DNA of 64,000 bases from Apoderus coryli (Eukaryota > Arthropoda > Insecta > Coleoptera > Attelabidae): positions 992,001-1,056,000 of the forward strand of contig OU452210.1 in NCBI GenBank assembly GCA_911728435.2, in the 5' to 3' direction. Shown piece after piece: positions 1 to 12,679 of the stretch. How positions within the stretch are numbered: the stretch's first letter is position 1; each line of letters starts with the position of its first letter. The translations under genes were made by a program, and so were the position numbers. Below the pieces are notes generated by a model that saw only the letters and a list, made by a program, of their open reading frames with translations, did no database searches and had not been told where the DNA came from.

Positions 1-1247
1 CTGTTTTTTTTATTTACTTTCAAATATGGTGTTATGTAATTGTAATCAAATTAAATGTTTGGGGATGATATTTACGAGTTTTATTTTTTTATATAGAGAA
101 ACTGTTATTCAGTTTTTAAGGATCAATCTGAAGCAGACGATTGTACTTGTTAAAACATGAAAAAAGTTATTGTCGTGATACTTTTAACACCCTGTTGGTG
201 GGTTTTTAAAGCTTTTTACGAAACGTGTTAACAATACAATCTACATAAATCGTTAGTTTTTTAAAGTTTTATGATCATTGCACAAAAACCAATATTAGGG
301 AGACTGTAAGTTTTTTTTCAATTCGGCGTTGCAGAATTTGAACCTAATTGTGATAATTGTGTTATTTTACTAGTATAGATATTTTTGAGTAAATTAATTC
401 GGTTATAATCGATGAGTAGAATCTTTGGAGTAAAATACATTTCACAAAAACCCTGAACCATATTTCTCAATAGATTTAAATTTTCATTAAAAACAGATTA
501 AAAATTCTAATTTTTTACATCCTGCATTTCGAAACCGTATTTTTTTAAATAATTATTGTCATGCTGGAAATTTCAAACCTTATTTACTTCAGCAACTTGT
601 AAAAAGCACAGCCTTTTTAATATTAACATTTCTTAAAATCGATATTACGCGATAACGATGACTTTCTATCAATATCACAGAAGGATACAGTTATTACGTA
701 TATAATTTGTTAGATTTTACATCTCCGAATTGAAACACACGCAAAAAATGTGCATAAAAAAGTTAGGGTAGCATTTCACGCCTGTATGCCCCTTTAATTT
801 ACCCGCCTCTGAGATTTATTTTTTCATAATGTTAACGACAAGTTGAATCTGCTGTTTGAGTTTGATCCTTAAAACTGAATCAGGTAATAACCGGAAGTCC
901 TATCTATAACGCCAAATTTCGTTAATTTAAATATAACTTTTTGATGCATCCTTATATCCGAAATTTAAAATTAAATGACTAAAATAATATTATTTTAGTC
1001 ATTTAAAATTATTGTCTAAAACATTTAATAAACCAGCCCTGTATATTTATACTATTATAGTAATTTCTTTTATTTTCGTCCATACACATTAATCTTTGCG
1101 TAGATAGGTATACGTATACCATATAATTTTAAACAAAAAACACTGCTGCACAGTAGTACATATATGATACCTATAATATAAAAACAAACTCCCACCTCGT
1201 AGGGGAAAGTATACTCGTCCTTGTCTAACATTGCCCATATGATTATT
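1..1247. other. AT-rich stretch without a recognisable gene
   Basis: No reading frame here resembles a protein I know and no RNA gene is visible. The sequence is AT-rich with short motifs (CACCCTGT near 188, GCCCTGTATA near 1037) of the kind found at the ends of dispersed insect repeats. The only structured item is the perfect palindrome at 971-1006. Confidence 0.5.
971..1006. repeat. perfect 36-bp palindrome
   Basis: The two 18-base halves are exact reverse complements, with no spacer. The symmetry stops at the next base on each side. It is AT-rich and could be the core of a degraded MITE; no flanking duplication was found. Confidence 0.7.
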
Positions 1248-1423
1248 TTATTTCAACACAATACATATAACGCCATCTTCAATTTCCATGGTTGCATGTT
1301 TTTCTAATAGATGTAGCTCGTGTCGAGACAGTTTCAATTTTTGTTTTATTTCCCATATACGCTGACTATATATTGTGTAGATTAATCTTTGGCCGAATGA
1401 TAGCTCTGTAGTCGATTTAACCA

Positions 1424-2357
1424 TTGTGCCACCAAACATTGTCGACAAATTGCAATGGAGGGTATGCGATTACTTATAAATCTACATATAACACCTTCCT
1501 TATACAACCTTCCACCAAGTGGAATGATAAAAAAGCCGAGTGGAGATTATTTAAACAAACAGCAGAACAACTAATTAATACTGTAAGTTTTTCCGAAAAT
1601 AATGCAGATATGTATAGTCTGTTATGTAAATGCATATCAAAAAGAGCAGATAACACAATGCCTATAAAAAAATCCTTTAAACCAAATACAATAAGACCTG
1701 CTTAGTGGGACAATGAGTGCACTAACATAGTAATAGAACGAAAAAATACTTTTATAACATACAAAAGAACATCCAATTTTCAGAATTATCTAGTTTACAA
1801 AAATCTAGATGCAAAGGCAAAATTAATATTTAATACAAAAAAAAAGAGACAAATGGAAACAATTTTTGAATAAAATCAATAAAACCACATCCATTTCTGA
1901 AATTTGGAAAACAATAAAAGCTAATGCTAGATGATATGGCGCCTCCCACTGTGCCTATGGCGGATCCGTCCACAAGTTACTCTAACGAATCACAATTTCG
2001 TAATATAGGTAATTACTTTGATCCAACTGATTTAGATTTAGCTATAAAAATCGCTAGAAATACTTCTCCAGGCCTGGATAGTTGCACATATCCAATGATC
2101 TTGAATTTGCCTATAAACGCGAAGTTCGTCTTACTAAATATTTACAATAATTGGTGGGTCCAAAATATGAATTTCGATTCAATAAAGGAAAGTGTCATTC
2201 TCACTTTTTTAAAACCCCAAAAGGACCCTTCTTTGGTTCATTATCATATAGACCACCACACATGTCTTGTCTGATCAAGACCTTTGAAAGAATGATAAGG
2301 GCGCGACTCGAATGGTTGAAATATTTGATAGTAAGTGAAATTGGATTGATACTGTAA
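1424..2357 (+). pseudogene. LINE ORF2 remnant (endonuclease-RT linker and start of RT)
   Basis: Three broken frames read in order as the middle of a non-LTR retrotransposon ORF2. First comes the linker after the endonuclease (pattern KWNDKKAEW near the start, then a WDNEC motif after a stop at about 1705). Next is a segment with TSPGLDSCTYPM, the early RT block. Last is the block ending in IKTFERMIRARLEWL, the usual RT finger region. The copy stops near 2357 before the catalytic YADD block. At least three frame breaks make it inactive. The clade is probably Jockey/CR1-like, but too little remains to decide. Confidence 0.7.
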
Positions 2358-2364
2358 GTACTGA

Positions 2365-3312
2365 TTGATGATTTTGTATATGCGGTGTTGTGCCTGTAGA
2401 TTTGTATACGCATATATTTTTTTCAGCTTTTATTATACAGAGATAGGTCAGAAACGTAGTTGTTTACATAGGAAATTAAACAGGGATGTAGCAAGAAAAT
2501 ACTTAGTTTACGCAACCCGTGCTTTCGAGATTGATGTAGAAAGAGCTGTAATCGAAGAAAGTTTTAATTCCATTTCGAGAGTGGTTCAGGAATTTGATGG
2601 AATCAATGTAGTTGTCTATAATAGAATATCTTGTCGCGTTAAGCATCTTTTAGGGCGCATTCTTAGAATCCCTGATAATACTTCGGACGATGTGAGTCAG
2701 TATCGCGTTGATAATCGTGTTAGAATGTCAGCTTCGGCTGATAATGCTGATGAAGTTCGGGAACGGTATTTGGCCAGTAATATTGAAAACGCGGTACAAC
2801 TTAATGCAAATGATGTCCCTGGTACTTCGACTCATATTTCTCATAACTCTGAACCGGTGCATAAGTGTAATATTACATTTGATGGTACAGCTACTCAGCG
2901 ATCAATCCATTCATTTTTAGGACGCATTGAAGAGCTTCGTTTTGCGAATAATACACCAAAAACGGAACTTTTTAGGTCATATGTGTTATTATTTTCGGGA
3001 AAAGCCTTAATGTGGTTTCGCCATATAAAAAATCAGGCAACGTCTTGGGATGAGTTGGTGGCTCAACTCAGAAAAGATTTTTTGAACACAGATTTTGATC
3101 AGGAGCTGTTAGTAGAAATCCGCGCCCGCACGCAAGGTCAGAATGAAAAAGTTGCTATTTATGTTGCGACCATGGAAAATCTTTTTGCCCGGTTGGTTTC
3201 ACCTCTTTCAGATGAAGAAAAACTAAACGTAATTAGATGCAATCTTATACCATCTTACCATGTACATTTAGCTTTACAAGATGTTTCCACAGTTGAGACT
3301 CACGAATCCTAG
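2365..3312 (+). pseudogene. Gypsy-type Gag remnant
   Basis: The 315-residue frame contains a classic retrotransposon gag block (KALMWFRHIKNQATSWDELV, then EIRARTQGQNEKVAIYVATM) in its C-terminal half. These residues match the capsid-like gag domain of insect Gypsy elements. The first about 25 residues are probably read-through of flanking DNA rather than the true start. Downstream, a decayed zinc-knuckle-like stretch (CFDCGREG type, near 3500) lies in other frames. It is followed by the protease-RT remnant of the same element. Confidence 0.75.
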
Positions 3313-3843
3313 AAGATGCAAATATTATTCAGAGCATATTTGTGCCACCCGCTTGTAAAAACATTTGCGTCCTGAAACCTGATTTTGGCTTATCAAAGCT
3401 TTGAAGCTGGAACTTCAAGCCACAGATTAGTCAGGTCAAATGATAGGCATAATATTAGCGAATTAATTCTAGATGTGTAAAAACAATCAAATGTTTTGAT
3501 TGTGGAAGGGAAGGCGTTACTAAACCAAAATGCCCAGTGTTTTTATAAAACTCCAATACAGAAAACGTTTCGTAGGTCGCCGTTTTCAAAATTGGAGTAT
3601 CCGGACCTACAAGGTTCATAAAAGAAATTCTCGTGTTTATTATTCTACAAATTCATGTGATTGGGAGCGAACTTTTATTGAAAAGGCTTCACGTAAGTCT
3701 AAAACATACACGCCTAAGTCTGAGTGGCAGAATTGGTTGGAATTCTGTAAATCTTTCTTCTGTGTTTCATGACGCAACGATAACATCACCAAATAACTCA
3801 ATACCAAGTGGGCAATTATACATGATGTTAGTAAAACGTCAAT

Positions 3844-5170
3844 ATGATAACCGTCCATATATTTTTATCAAAATATTTAATAAAGATGTTATGGCTTTGT
3901 TGGACATTCGGTATTAAAGCTCTCCATTTAATCAATCAATTTAATTTGAATATTTTTGAATGCTCCGAGTTTAATATTTCCACAGCTGATGGTGCCGAAC
4001 AAAATATTTCGGGTCATGTCAATTTAAAGGTAGAGCTTGATAATGTTGTACATATTGTAAAAGTATTGATAGTCCCTTCTTTAAAGCACGGTTTTATATT
4101 AGCTAGTGATTTTTGTAATATATTTAACGTAATTTTAGACTATAGTAATAGATTTTTTGTGGGTAATTCCAATAGCGTCTTGTTCTGTTTTTCTGATGTT
4201 TCCCTGAATATTTTGGATAAGCACGACACTGGAATTCAGTCCAGGCCAGAATTAGTTCCAGATCAGCTTCAAAGGTTGACTGAAGTCGTCACTGGATTCA
4301 GGGAGTTGTCATGGATATCAGGTACTAAACTAGGGCGAACAAAGCGTATTTCTCATAAAATAGATACTGATAATGCAGAACCTGTCAATCAGCGACATCA
4401 CAATATGTCTCCGTATATGATGGAACATTTATATAAGAAGCTTGACCAAATGTTACAGTTTGGAGTGTGTAGATCTTCTAGCAGCCCTTGGGCATCTCCT
4501 GTATTATTAGTCCCGAAATCCAACGGTGAGTTAGGATTTTGTTTTGGTCGAAAATTGAATACCCAGCACCGCTTAATGGGTACAGTATTAGCCACGCCTA
4601 CCTTCGAATAGCATATTGAAATTTTGAGTAAATTTTTTGAAAGACTCAGGAATGCTGAGTTTACCGTAAATTTGGAAAAATGTGAATTCTGTTTCTTGTC
4701 CCTAAAGTACTTGGGCGTGTTAATCGATCGTGATGGTTTGAGAACGGATCCGGAGCAAGTTTCAGCAATGTTGAATTATCTTCAGCCTACTACAGTAACA
4801 CAGTAACAGAAACTACCGACGTTTCGTTGCATTTTTTCCACATTGACTGCTTCATTCACAGCCTTAATTAAAGGGAAGAGAAAATCAAATAAACTGGAAT
4901 GGAATGATGAAGCTTCCAAAGCTTTTGTTGAGATCAAAGAAGCGTTGGTTTCTGCACCGATTTTGTCGAGTCTTGATTTTTCTGAGCCTTTCTGTATATA
5001 GTGTGATGCGTCGGACGTGGGTGTCGGATGTGTTCTTATCCAAACACAGTATGGTAATGAGGTTGTGATTGCTTATGCAAGTAGAACCTTAACTCCAGCC
5101 GAAAAGAAGTATACGGTGACAGAGAAAGAGTTATTGGCGATTTGAAAAGTTATTATATTTTTCGGAAAAA
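3844..5170 (+). pseudogene. Gypsy protease-RT-RNase H remnant
   Basis: From 3880 the frame reads as an aspartic protease whose catalytic DTG has become DIR/DFG. It runs into the N-terminal RT fold (SSSPWASPVLLVPKSNGELGFC). At 4610 a stop and an internal deletion remove the catalytic RT core. From 4624 the frame resumes in the RT thumb (CEFCFLSLKYLGVLIDRDGL). Broken frames continue into the connection and the start of RNase H ([14 protein letters not shown], ending near EKELLAI). The copy is cut off at about 5170, where the foldback repeat begins. It belongs with the gag at 2365-3312. Confidence 0.75.
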
Positions 5171-5876
5171 AGTTGTTTGCTATTGTGGGGCAAATGCAGT
5201 GGTGGTATCCATTTACGAATTTGAGAACCGTTTCAAGGTTATATCAAGGTCAACTTTGGTTTTTTAAATAGAAACATAGATTTTTTATTACAGAGTCATA
5301 TTCTACATAAAAAAACAAATAACTTTTGTTAACAATATTTGTTTATTCCGATTGAAATAATAAAATGTATTTGCTATTACACGAAAGAAGAATGTCTCTT
5401 TTTAACAAAATATGGCATATCCTTCTATATCAAAAAAAAATTTCTTGATATTACCTGTGGTTTTGCAGATAAAAATGCTATATCCCCTGCATTATATTAC
5501 TGTGTTGCCAAGAAGTTTACGAGAACATATTTTACTAAATTCCTGATGAAGACAGGTCTTGTCGAAACGTTAAAACAAAGAAAAAATAAATAATAGCATT
5601 TAAATTATTATCTAAAATCAAATAATCAGTCGATGATTTTTAAATTGAACATAATAAAACAGAGAAATTAACCCAAATTATTATTGGAATCAAAAAAAAT
5701 TAAAACAAAAGTTACGTATATGTTTTTTTATGTAGAATCCGATTCCATAATGAAAAATATATGTTTCCATTTAGAAAAAACGAGTTCACCTTGAGATAAC
5801 CTTGAAACGGTTGACAAACTCACCAATGAGTGCCACCATTGTTTTTCCCCCACAATATCAACTTTTTAGAAGATAT
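5165..5876. repeat. foldback repeat with arms of about 175 bp
   Basis: The stretch 5165-5340 is matched in inverted orientation by 5690-5876. The shared landmarks include TTGTGGGG, AACCGTTTCAAGGTTAT and TTCTACATAAAAAAAC. The arms are diverged, roughly 80 percent by eye. The spacer holds an 84-codon frame (5339-5593) that resembles no protein I know and is probably chance. The left arm abuts the broken RNase H of the Gypsy remnant. Confidence 0.65.
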
Positions 5877-6496
5877 AAGGCTTTCTCAAGATAAATGGAC
5901 CACCCGGTATATTATGTGAACATATTGAATATTGGTTCCATTTACTTTTTTGTCACTTCATTCAACTACTGAGTTTTTCAAAGGGAGTACCTACGCCCGA
6001 TATTCAAATAGGTAGAGGTAGTGTGTAAATTTGCGAGTTAAAAAGGGTATTTGTATGCGAAAAGCTAGCATATACAAAATTTAATTTTTGGAGTGTCAAT
6101 AACATATTACTGATTAGATTAGCGAAGCCTAATTACCGATTAGGTAAGAGCTGTTAATAGTTTTTAATTACTCATTTCATAATGGTAGCTTCGCCCGTTT
6201 AAGGCTTCTTAGCTACAGTATAAATTTTGAAAAATGTTACTACTTTTACTATATGTTGAAATATTGAAGAATAAGGCAGAACCCAGCAAAGACAGGTCAA
6301 ACAGGTTCCTACTCGGTTGAGTGTTTTTTAAACGAATACACGTTGCATTGCACGTCTTGTACAGCTGATTTTCCCTATCCTTCGTTACAATTTTAATTTT
6401 AGCTGGCGCCCAGGCCAGAAGGTTGTTGTGAAACCTAAAGACCACCACCGGCTTGAGCTACGGAGGCACAATTACGTCTCACCACGTTGTATTTCC
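5877..6496. other. no gene recognised
   Basis: There is a short ACCACCCGGTATAT motif near 5900, like the ends of the TA-flanked transposon at 9283. A 79-codon minus frame (6209-6448) may be degraded flank of the Gypsy integrase piece next to it. I see nothing else. Confidence 0.4.
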
Positions 6497-6724
6497 TCAT
6501 TTGCGGTCTTGTAATCCATTACTAGCCGTGCATGTACCGCGTTTCCTACACCAGTCCCTGAAGTCATACTTGAGGGTGGCCCAATAAAAACCTCCCGAAC
6601 CTTTTTGGATCGCTTTAGTCACTCCGAGATAACCTTCTGATGCTCCATTCCGTATCTCTTCCAAAACTTCTTGAACCCTATTTGCAGTATGTATTTCTTG
6701 GCACCAACTGGTTCCAAAGTGCAT
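6497..6724 (-). pseudogene. Gypsy integrase zinc-domain fragment
   Basis: The frame contains the integrase H2C2 block of insect Gypsy elements: EVLEEIRNGASEGYLGVTK, then FYWATLKYDFRDWCRK and a second cysteine in GTCTAS. The first histidine region and the catalytic core are missing. It is an isolated fragment on the minus strand. The minus frame just upstream (6728-7030) has a short coiled-coil-like stretch I cannot place. Confidence 0.7.
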
Positions 6725-7802
6725 GTTTCAATAGGTAATCATCAACAATGATCGAGTTAAATTGGGCGAATTACGTGCAACATTAAGATTAATACCTTGA
6801 AAACCCCTAGAAAGACGCTCACTTGTATTTAATTTCTCGTTCTGATTACTGATTAACCCTGCAATACAAAAACTGTTCCGGGTATGATAATTTTCTTGGA
6901 TAATAATTATACCTATTGCTTTTTCAAGGTGTTGTTTCAGGATATCATTTTCCCGGCTTAACTCTGCCAAAGTATCATTCATATTGTTCACTCCATGATA
7001 TAACTTCCTTCCTAAGGTCTTTGATATCACTGTGCAACTCTCGGAGCATTGAGTTCAGGTCGTATGGAGTTTCTCCTACTAGGTACAAGAACATAGTTTT
7101 GGATGCAACATTCTATTTACTCTATTCGTTGCATTTCGATACTGTTTTTTTTTAATAATTAACTTAACCTTAATGTTCGCTACTCGAAGAACTTGTAGAA
7201 TCTTCCGACGAGTTACTTCAAATACTCGTAAAATGACTACGGAAACCTTTATTAGTTGGTTTGCACATTTTATTAAAGGATTATAGTCTCTTAGAAAACA
7301 GACACAATACTTACAATAACTTTTCAAAACGTTAAATCTTTCACTTATATTTCAAAAAAAAAAACCAAAACACAATACTCTGTAAAATTCGGCACGTAGG
7401 TTACGTAAACTCCATTAATTCAATGATAATAGTTAAACAAAGAAATTAATGACTAAACAAATTATTTTTTAAATTTACAATTTTATCTAACGACAATTCT
7501 ATATAGAGAGAATTCAACTACATATTCCAATTCGATTATCCAAAAATACTCATTTTCAATAACCTCTTGATGATGATTATCTATTTATACAATAATGCAA
7601 AACTATTTTATAAATATATAGTTAAATCCGACGAAATAAATGATAAAGTATATTTTATAAGCATGCCTACTCAATATCCATTCTGATGCCTAATTATACT
7701 CACAGGTAAATATTTTGGAATTAAATTGCTAAACATGCCCGTATTTTACATATTATTTAACACTCTTAATATAAAACTAATGAAAAAAATATTTTGTTGC
7801 AG
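6725..7802. other. no gene recognised upstream of host exon 1
   Basis: Two minus frames (6728-7030 and 7079-7327) have no recognisable domain. The last 20 bases form a pyrimidine-containing splice acceptor (TTTTGTTGCAG) for the exon that starts at 7803. Confidence 0.4.
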
Positions 7803-7986
7803 TTTCGTATATTAGCAAGCATTCAGGCGTAATCCATCTGTTAACATAACTGAAATGTTGGGCATGGTGACCTATCCAGGATTAAATCTTCGTGGTGAAG
7901 TGCGTGAGAGCATGTCATTAGATGAGGAGGACCTTAGTGATGTTGAAGATGAAGTATTTATTAGGGATGGAAAAAATAGTTACAAG
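7803..7986 (+). CDS. host gene exon: 5' UTR plus first 44 codons
   Basis: The exon lies between a good acceptor (TTTTGTTGCAG ending at 7802) and a consensus donor (AAG/GTAAGTC at 7987). All three frames are closed by stops before the first ATG, so 7803-7854 reads as 5' untranslated sequence. Translation would start at the ATG at 7855 and run 44 codons, ending exactly on a codon boundary at 7986. The peptide is acidic (MSLDEEDLSDVEDEVFIRDG) and does not look like any transposon protein. The frame continues in phase into the exon at 42237. I do not recognise the gene. It looks like a cytosolic N-terminus of a membrane protein. Confidence 0.65.
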
Positions 7987-8054
7987 GTAAGTCGAATAAT
8001 GAGTAAGCACACCTCACACTGGAGTTACTAAGATGTGGAGGCGACTTTCTTATG

Positions 8055-8098
8055 AATAAATAAATAAATAAATAAATAACTGAATAAATAAATAAATC
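8055..8098. repeat. AATA microsatellite at LINE 3' end
   Basis: A run of AATA repeats with one interruption lies just beyond the 3' side of the minus-strand LINE (8520-13640). It is best read as the simple-sequence tail left by LINE insertion. Confidence 0.55.
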
Positions 8099-8519
8099 TT
8101 TAACAATAAATATAAATCAATTATTATCAATAAAAAAGTGAAATTACACTAAGCTTGCAAGCCACGCTACCCTATATTTTGAGTAAAAAAAAAATCATTC
8201 CCTCAACATGAATATAATACAAAAATATAAAAATTATAAGTTTAAACCAGCTAGATATTCGTGCAACTGACGTTAAAAGTCTTAAGGTTTTCATTGAAAA
8301 AGTCAACAAACCTGTATATTTGATGGTAATTGGACACACTGCAAGCTCTGTAAACTGGTGCTCTGCCCTCACAGTTCCATTGCATTGTGTTGGGGAGCAT
8401 TTATATTAATATGCAAAAGACGAGGACATTCAATCATGGTATGAATAATTTTGAATAAGAAGACCTGATACGAATAAATTCTGTGATAGTTTAGAGAAGT
8501 CGAATGTTTTTAGCAACGA

Positions 8520-9282
8520 TTCATGACTATATCCTCTGTAGGGAAAGTGACCGATTTAAACTAAATATTTTTTAACAATTTTCGTTGGACAGCTTCTATT
8601 TTATTTATATGTACCTGATATATAGGGGACCAAACAACCGACGCATATTCCAATTTAGGTCTATTTAGTGAGTTGTATAGTGACACAAGACAAGCTACGC
8701 TTTGGAATTCCACAGTTGAGTGAACAACCCAACATTCGAAATGCATTATTCACATCTCTCCACATGATGGTTAAATGACAAATCACTATCAACCCAAACT
8801 CCAAGATCTCTGGCAGTCTCGCATCTCTCCAAGGCCGCCCCATCTATACTATAATTCATCTCAATAATATTCCTTCCCTTCCAAAAGCTCACATACTTAC
8901 ATTTGCCTATGTTTAGTGGTATTTTATTTTCTGTACGCCACTATAAGGCAATTTGAATCGGCTTGCAGTTGCTGAGAGTCCTGCAAGTTTTCAATAACAC
9001 GAAATAATTTTAAATCATCGGCAAACAACAGACATTCACTCCGAATATTTTGTGTAATGTCATTTATGTATATGGCGAACAATAAAGGCGCGAGATTACT
9101 TCCCTGGGGCGCTGGTCGCAGTGAAATCATATGATCTGAACCCGTTTATTCGACATATACTTTTCGTGAGCATAAATACGAGTCGAAAAACTTTATTAGA
9201 TTATGGGTGAAGCCCACATTTTTTCATTTTAAGCTGCATTATTGTGTGATCCATCCTATCAAATGCTTTTAAAAAATCAGTA
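8520..9282 (-). pseudogene. LINE ORF2, RT C-terminal half
   Basis: On the minus strand the sequence reads through the RT palm: LKAFDRMDH motif near 9270, PQGSNLAPLLFAIYINDI at about 9100, and LLFADDLKLF with the catalytic FADD. The thumb block follows (LEYASVVWSPIYQVHINKIE, 8580-8650). Several stops and frameshifts break it. It is the direct continuation of the ORF2 part at 10894-12624; the DNA transposon at 9283-10893 separates the two. Confidence 0.8.
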
Positions 9283-10893
9283 TACCGGGTATTCCATTAA
9301 GGGTGGACAGGTAGCATATCTCAGGAAATAATAGTCGTAGGGCAATGGGGGAAAAATTCTTTTAAGGAAATTGACCATGGGAAATCGCTGGATATGTTTT
9401 TAGTTCCTAACTATACCGCTAGGGGGCATAATAGATACAGTAATGCGAAAAATGCATTTTTATTGAAAATTTTGCAATATAAGTTAGAAAAGCAATACTA
9501 CCACAGTAATGCTACTGAGATTCGGCATCTTTTTGGTGTATCACTTTTTATAGTGCGGCTTGAAATAAAGGCAGCAGGGAAGGACGAAATTTTACCTATG
9601 ATAATGTCTATTACGTTGGTTTGGCTTAACCAAATTTATCAATCTAATTTTTGTTTAAGAACTGAAACATTGCTGATGAAGAAAAAAAATAATTCAAATC
9701 ATAATTGTTTTTTGGGGCTCCGCTAGATGGCGCTATTTGCAACGCCTAAGGTTTTTTTTGATTTTTCTTTAAAAACTTAAATGGAATGATACAAATATTT
9801 TATCAAAAATGAAAAGCAAATTGTATTTCCAACAAAAAAGTTCAAAACCGCACATCAAAATCTTTATTCATTTCAGAGTTATGATCAAAAGAATGTTCTT
9901 CACCAAAATTCGCTGAAAAGTCATGTATCTTTAATTTTCCTCGATCAAGAAAGCCATGGAAATAAAGAAATAACAATGGATAACCAATGAAAATAACAAA
10001 AATTATCAATAACACTAATAATAACAAAACAAAAACAACAACAATATAACTACCAACAAAACTTTCATAAATGTTCAAAATGACCCCAATTTTGCAAAAT
10101 GCAGCTACTTATTGGCTCATTTTTAATGTACTAGCAACCGCCGCCTCCATTTCAGCTCGTGGAAGCGACGCCACTGCATTTTAAATTCGCTCAATCATTT
10201 TCACTCGAGTAGTTGGTGGTGTTTGTAAACCATGTTTTTTATCGTTCCCCACAAGTAAAGATATAACACTGTCAAGTTCGGGGATCTGGTGGCCACAAAA
10301 ATACGCTACCCCTTCCAATCCAGCGATTTGGATAAACAACATTTAAAAAATTGCGCACCTGTTCAAAAAAATGCGCTGGGCATCCATCGTATTGATACCA
10401 CATGGATCTAAAAGGATTTGCAAATTTGTTCTTAAAAAATTCAGATACGATTCTCCACTCATATGGCCATCAATTATAAATGGTCAAATAATTCTGCCGT
10501 CTACGATTCCACCCACACGTTTACACTCCATCGACTTTGATGATCAACTTCCGGCATCCAATGAGGATTTGTTTGTGACCAATAATGCGTATTGTGTAAA
10601 TTAACACTGCCACAACTAGGAAAAGTGCCTACATCAGTCCATAAAATCTGTGAGAGAAATTGCGGGTTTTCCGTGTACATATCTCTCAGCCAATAACAAA
10701 AGTCTAGGCGCTTTTTGTCAATATCGGCATCTGAAAGTGCCTGATGTAAAACCATACTGTAAGGATGCAGTTTAAAAGATTTTAAAATCCAGTACGCTGA
10801 AGTGCGATTTATTCGCAAGTCTGAAGAAATGTCACTGACGCTTACATGAGGATTCGCTTCCACATACATACACCCTTAATGGAATACCCGGTA
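9283..10893 (-). mobile_element. TA-flanked DNA transposon with DUF4817-type transposase
   Basis: The element begins TACCGGGTATTCCATTAAGG at 9283 and ends with the inverted copy at 10893; the terminal inverted repeats match over 23 bases. A TA dinucleotide lies directly outside each end (9281-9282 and 10894-10895). That is the target duplication of Tc1/mariner-like elements. Removing the element and one TA rejoins the LINE RT frame around its conserved KAFDR block. The left 800 bp is non-coding or decayed. Confidence 0.8.
10080..10869 (-). pseudogene. Tc1/mariner-like transposase of the 9283-10893 element
   Basis: The longest piece (10501-10869) starts in a helix-turn-helix region (VSVSDISSDLRINRTSAYWI). 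It continues to the first catalytic aspartate in the ILWTDVGTF block and the NTHYWSQTNPHW block typical of insect transposases that carry an N-terminal DUF4817 domain. The second catalytic region and the C-terminus are recognisable only in shifted frames down to about 10080. The N-terminal DUF4817 domain is missing here because the element ends at 10893. It is inactive. Confidence 0.75.
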
Positions 10894-12624
10894 TATTGCA
10901 TCAATCTGCATTCCTTTTCCAAGGGCGGGATAGGTAACTTGCAGAAATTCTGCGATGTTAGAAACCGTCGATCTCTTTTGAAAAAACCCGTGTTGTTTCC
11001 AGGATATGATATTTTTAACTTGATTAAATAATTTGTTCTAGAAAACCATTTCAAAAATCTTTAAAAAACTCGATATTATTGAAGTTGGGCGATTGTAATT
11101 CTATCGTTACCACCCGCCTTATGCACAGGGCATATTCGCGGTAGTTTCCAGGCGTCAGGAAATACATGTGATGAAATTGATTTATTAAATAATATACACA
11201 AAGGCTCCGCCAGAACATAGGTACAGTCCCTCACAACGAATGCGGGAACATTATCTGGTCCTGTCATCATTTTGGGTTTTAACTTCCCCAATGAATCAAG
11301 AATGTCTCACACATTTAACTCCCCAATACTAACCGGAATACCGGCATTTCCATCCGGATCATAATAGTCCACCTGTTGCAATGGTAGAAAAACACTTTGA
11401 AAAAAATCGGCAAAAGCGGTCACTCCATTCTCAGGTCTCTCCAGCAGGACCTCGTCGTCACCAATCCTACTACTGCGAATGCGCGTTCTTCTAGATTTGC
11501 TACGCACGAACCTCCACAATTATTTAGGGTCCGATTTAACACAATCCAGAATTTCAAGCAGATAATTGTTATATGACGTTTCGATTCTCTGCTTAATCCG
11601 ACGCCTCAAATCCCTAAATTCATTTCAATAGAGAACCGAACCAGTAGCCCTCCATTTTTGTAATACTCTGTGCTTAGCCCTGATTGACTCAATGATGTCC
11701 CGCGAAAACCATGCGGGATATGAGAACCGTCCTGTACGCACTTTAAAAACAGGTACATACATGTCAAAAATTAGAGTCAGTCTTTCATAAAATAATTCAA
11801 CAGCCGCATTAACATCCTCATAAGCATGCAAGAATGTCCAGTCTATGGAGGCAATTTCCTTGTACAATAGAGGAAAGTTAGCCCTGCGAAAATTGTATCG
11901 TTTTGCAAGTGCATTAATAGAAAAATCTTTGTGACTCGAGTTAATTGAAACAGAGCATTTAGGGCAGGATTATGACTGTCTTCGGCAACCGCAGGCGGTA
12001 CACAGCGCATAACATGACAGTCAAAGGTAGTAAGTACCAAATCCAAAATATTATTATGTGTATTAACAATCTTATTGTATTGATTCAAATCAAAAATAGC
12101 CATCATATCTAACAATGCCTGCAGTCTTGGGTTTTAATAGAGTCCTCGCTGTAATGTATGTTGAAGTCGCCTAAAATTAATAATGCTAACCCATACAAAT
12201 AAATAAGCGATTCAATAATTATTGCATAATTATCCAAATTATCGGCAGGTTGCACATAAACACAAAAAATATACAAGGAGGCATTATGTAACTTGATTCT
12301 GCAGCCGATGACGTCAATAGAAGAGGAAAGCCGCTGAGCGACTCTCACATTAACAGGTTGAGACAGTAGATCTGTCCTGACCGCCAAGAGCACTCCACCG
12401 CCCCTCGTAACGCCAAGAGCTTCCAAATCACGATCGCTGCCATATACGTTATAAGAATTTTCAAGTTCTGCATTATTTACATGTGACTGTAACCAAGTTT
12501 CTGTAATGGCGACAATGTGATGATCGCATTCTGCTACATATGTATAAAAATCTCTAACTTTAGTATTGAGGCCACTAACATTTTGATACAATAAACTCAA
12601 GTAAACATTCTGCCTGGTAGACAC
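10894..12624 (-). pseudogene. LINE ORF2, endonuclease and RT N-terminal half
   Basis: The minus strand holds an apurinic-type endonuclease. Landmarks are LYQNVSGLNTKVRDF at its start, AITETWLQSH, the GGGVLLAV block and LGDFNIHYS, all in 12109-12624. The end of the domain lies at 11843-12115. The linker follows (11307-11867), then the first RT blocks (TGPDNVPAFVVRDC, 11076-11291). There are five or more frame breaks. With the RT half at 8520-9282 this gives a nearly full-length but dead ORF2. Confidence 0.8.
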
Positions 12625-12679
12625 AGCTACTAGTTTTTTGGGTTGCTACCGTTCTCCATTTTAACAACTGTGGGGATTC

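Noticed and set aside
1248..1448. 66-codon minus frame with helical, charged sequence
   Set aside because: Could be a fragment of a retroelement Gag, but no diagnostic motif was found.
7803..7986. Naming the host gene
   Set aside because: The 94 residues suggest a type II membrane protein, but I do not recognise the family well enough to give a name.
9394..9726. 110-codon plus frame inside the DNA transposon
   Set aside because: No recognisable domain and opposite to the transposase strand; likely chance.
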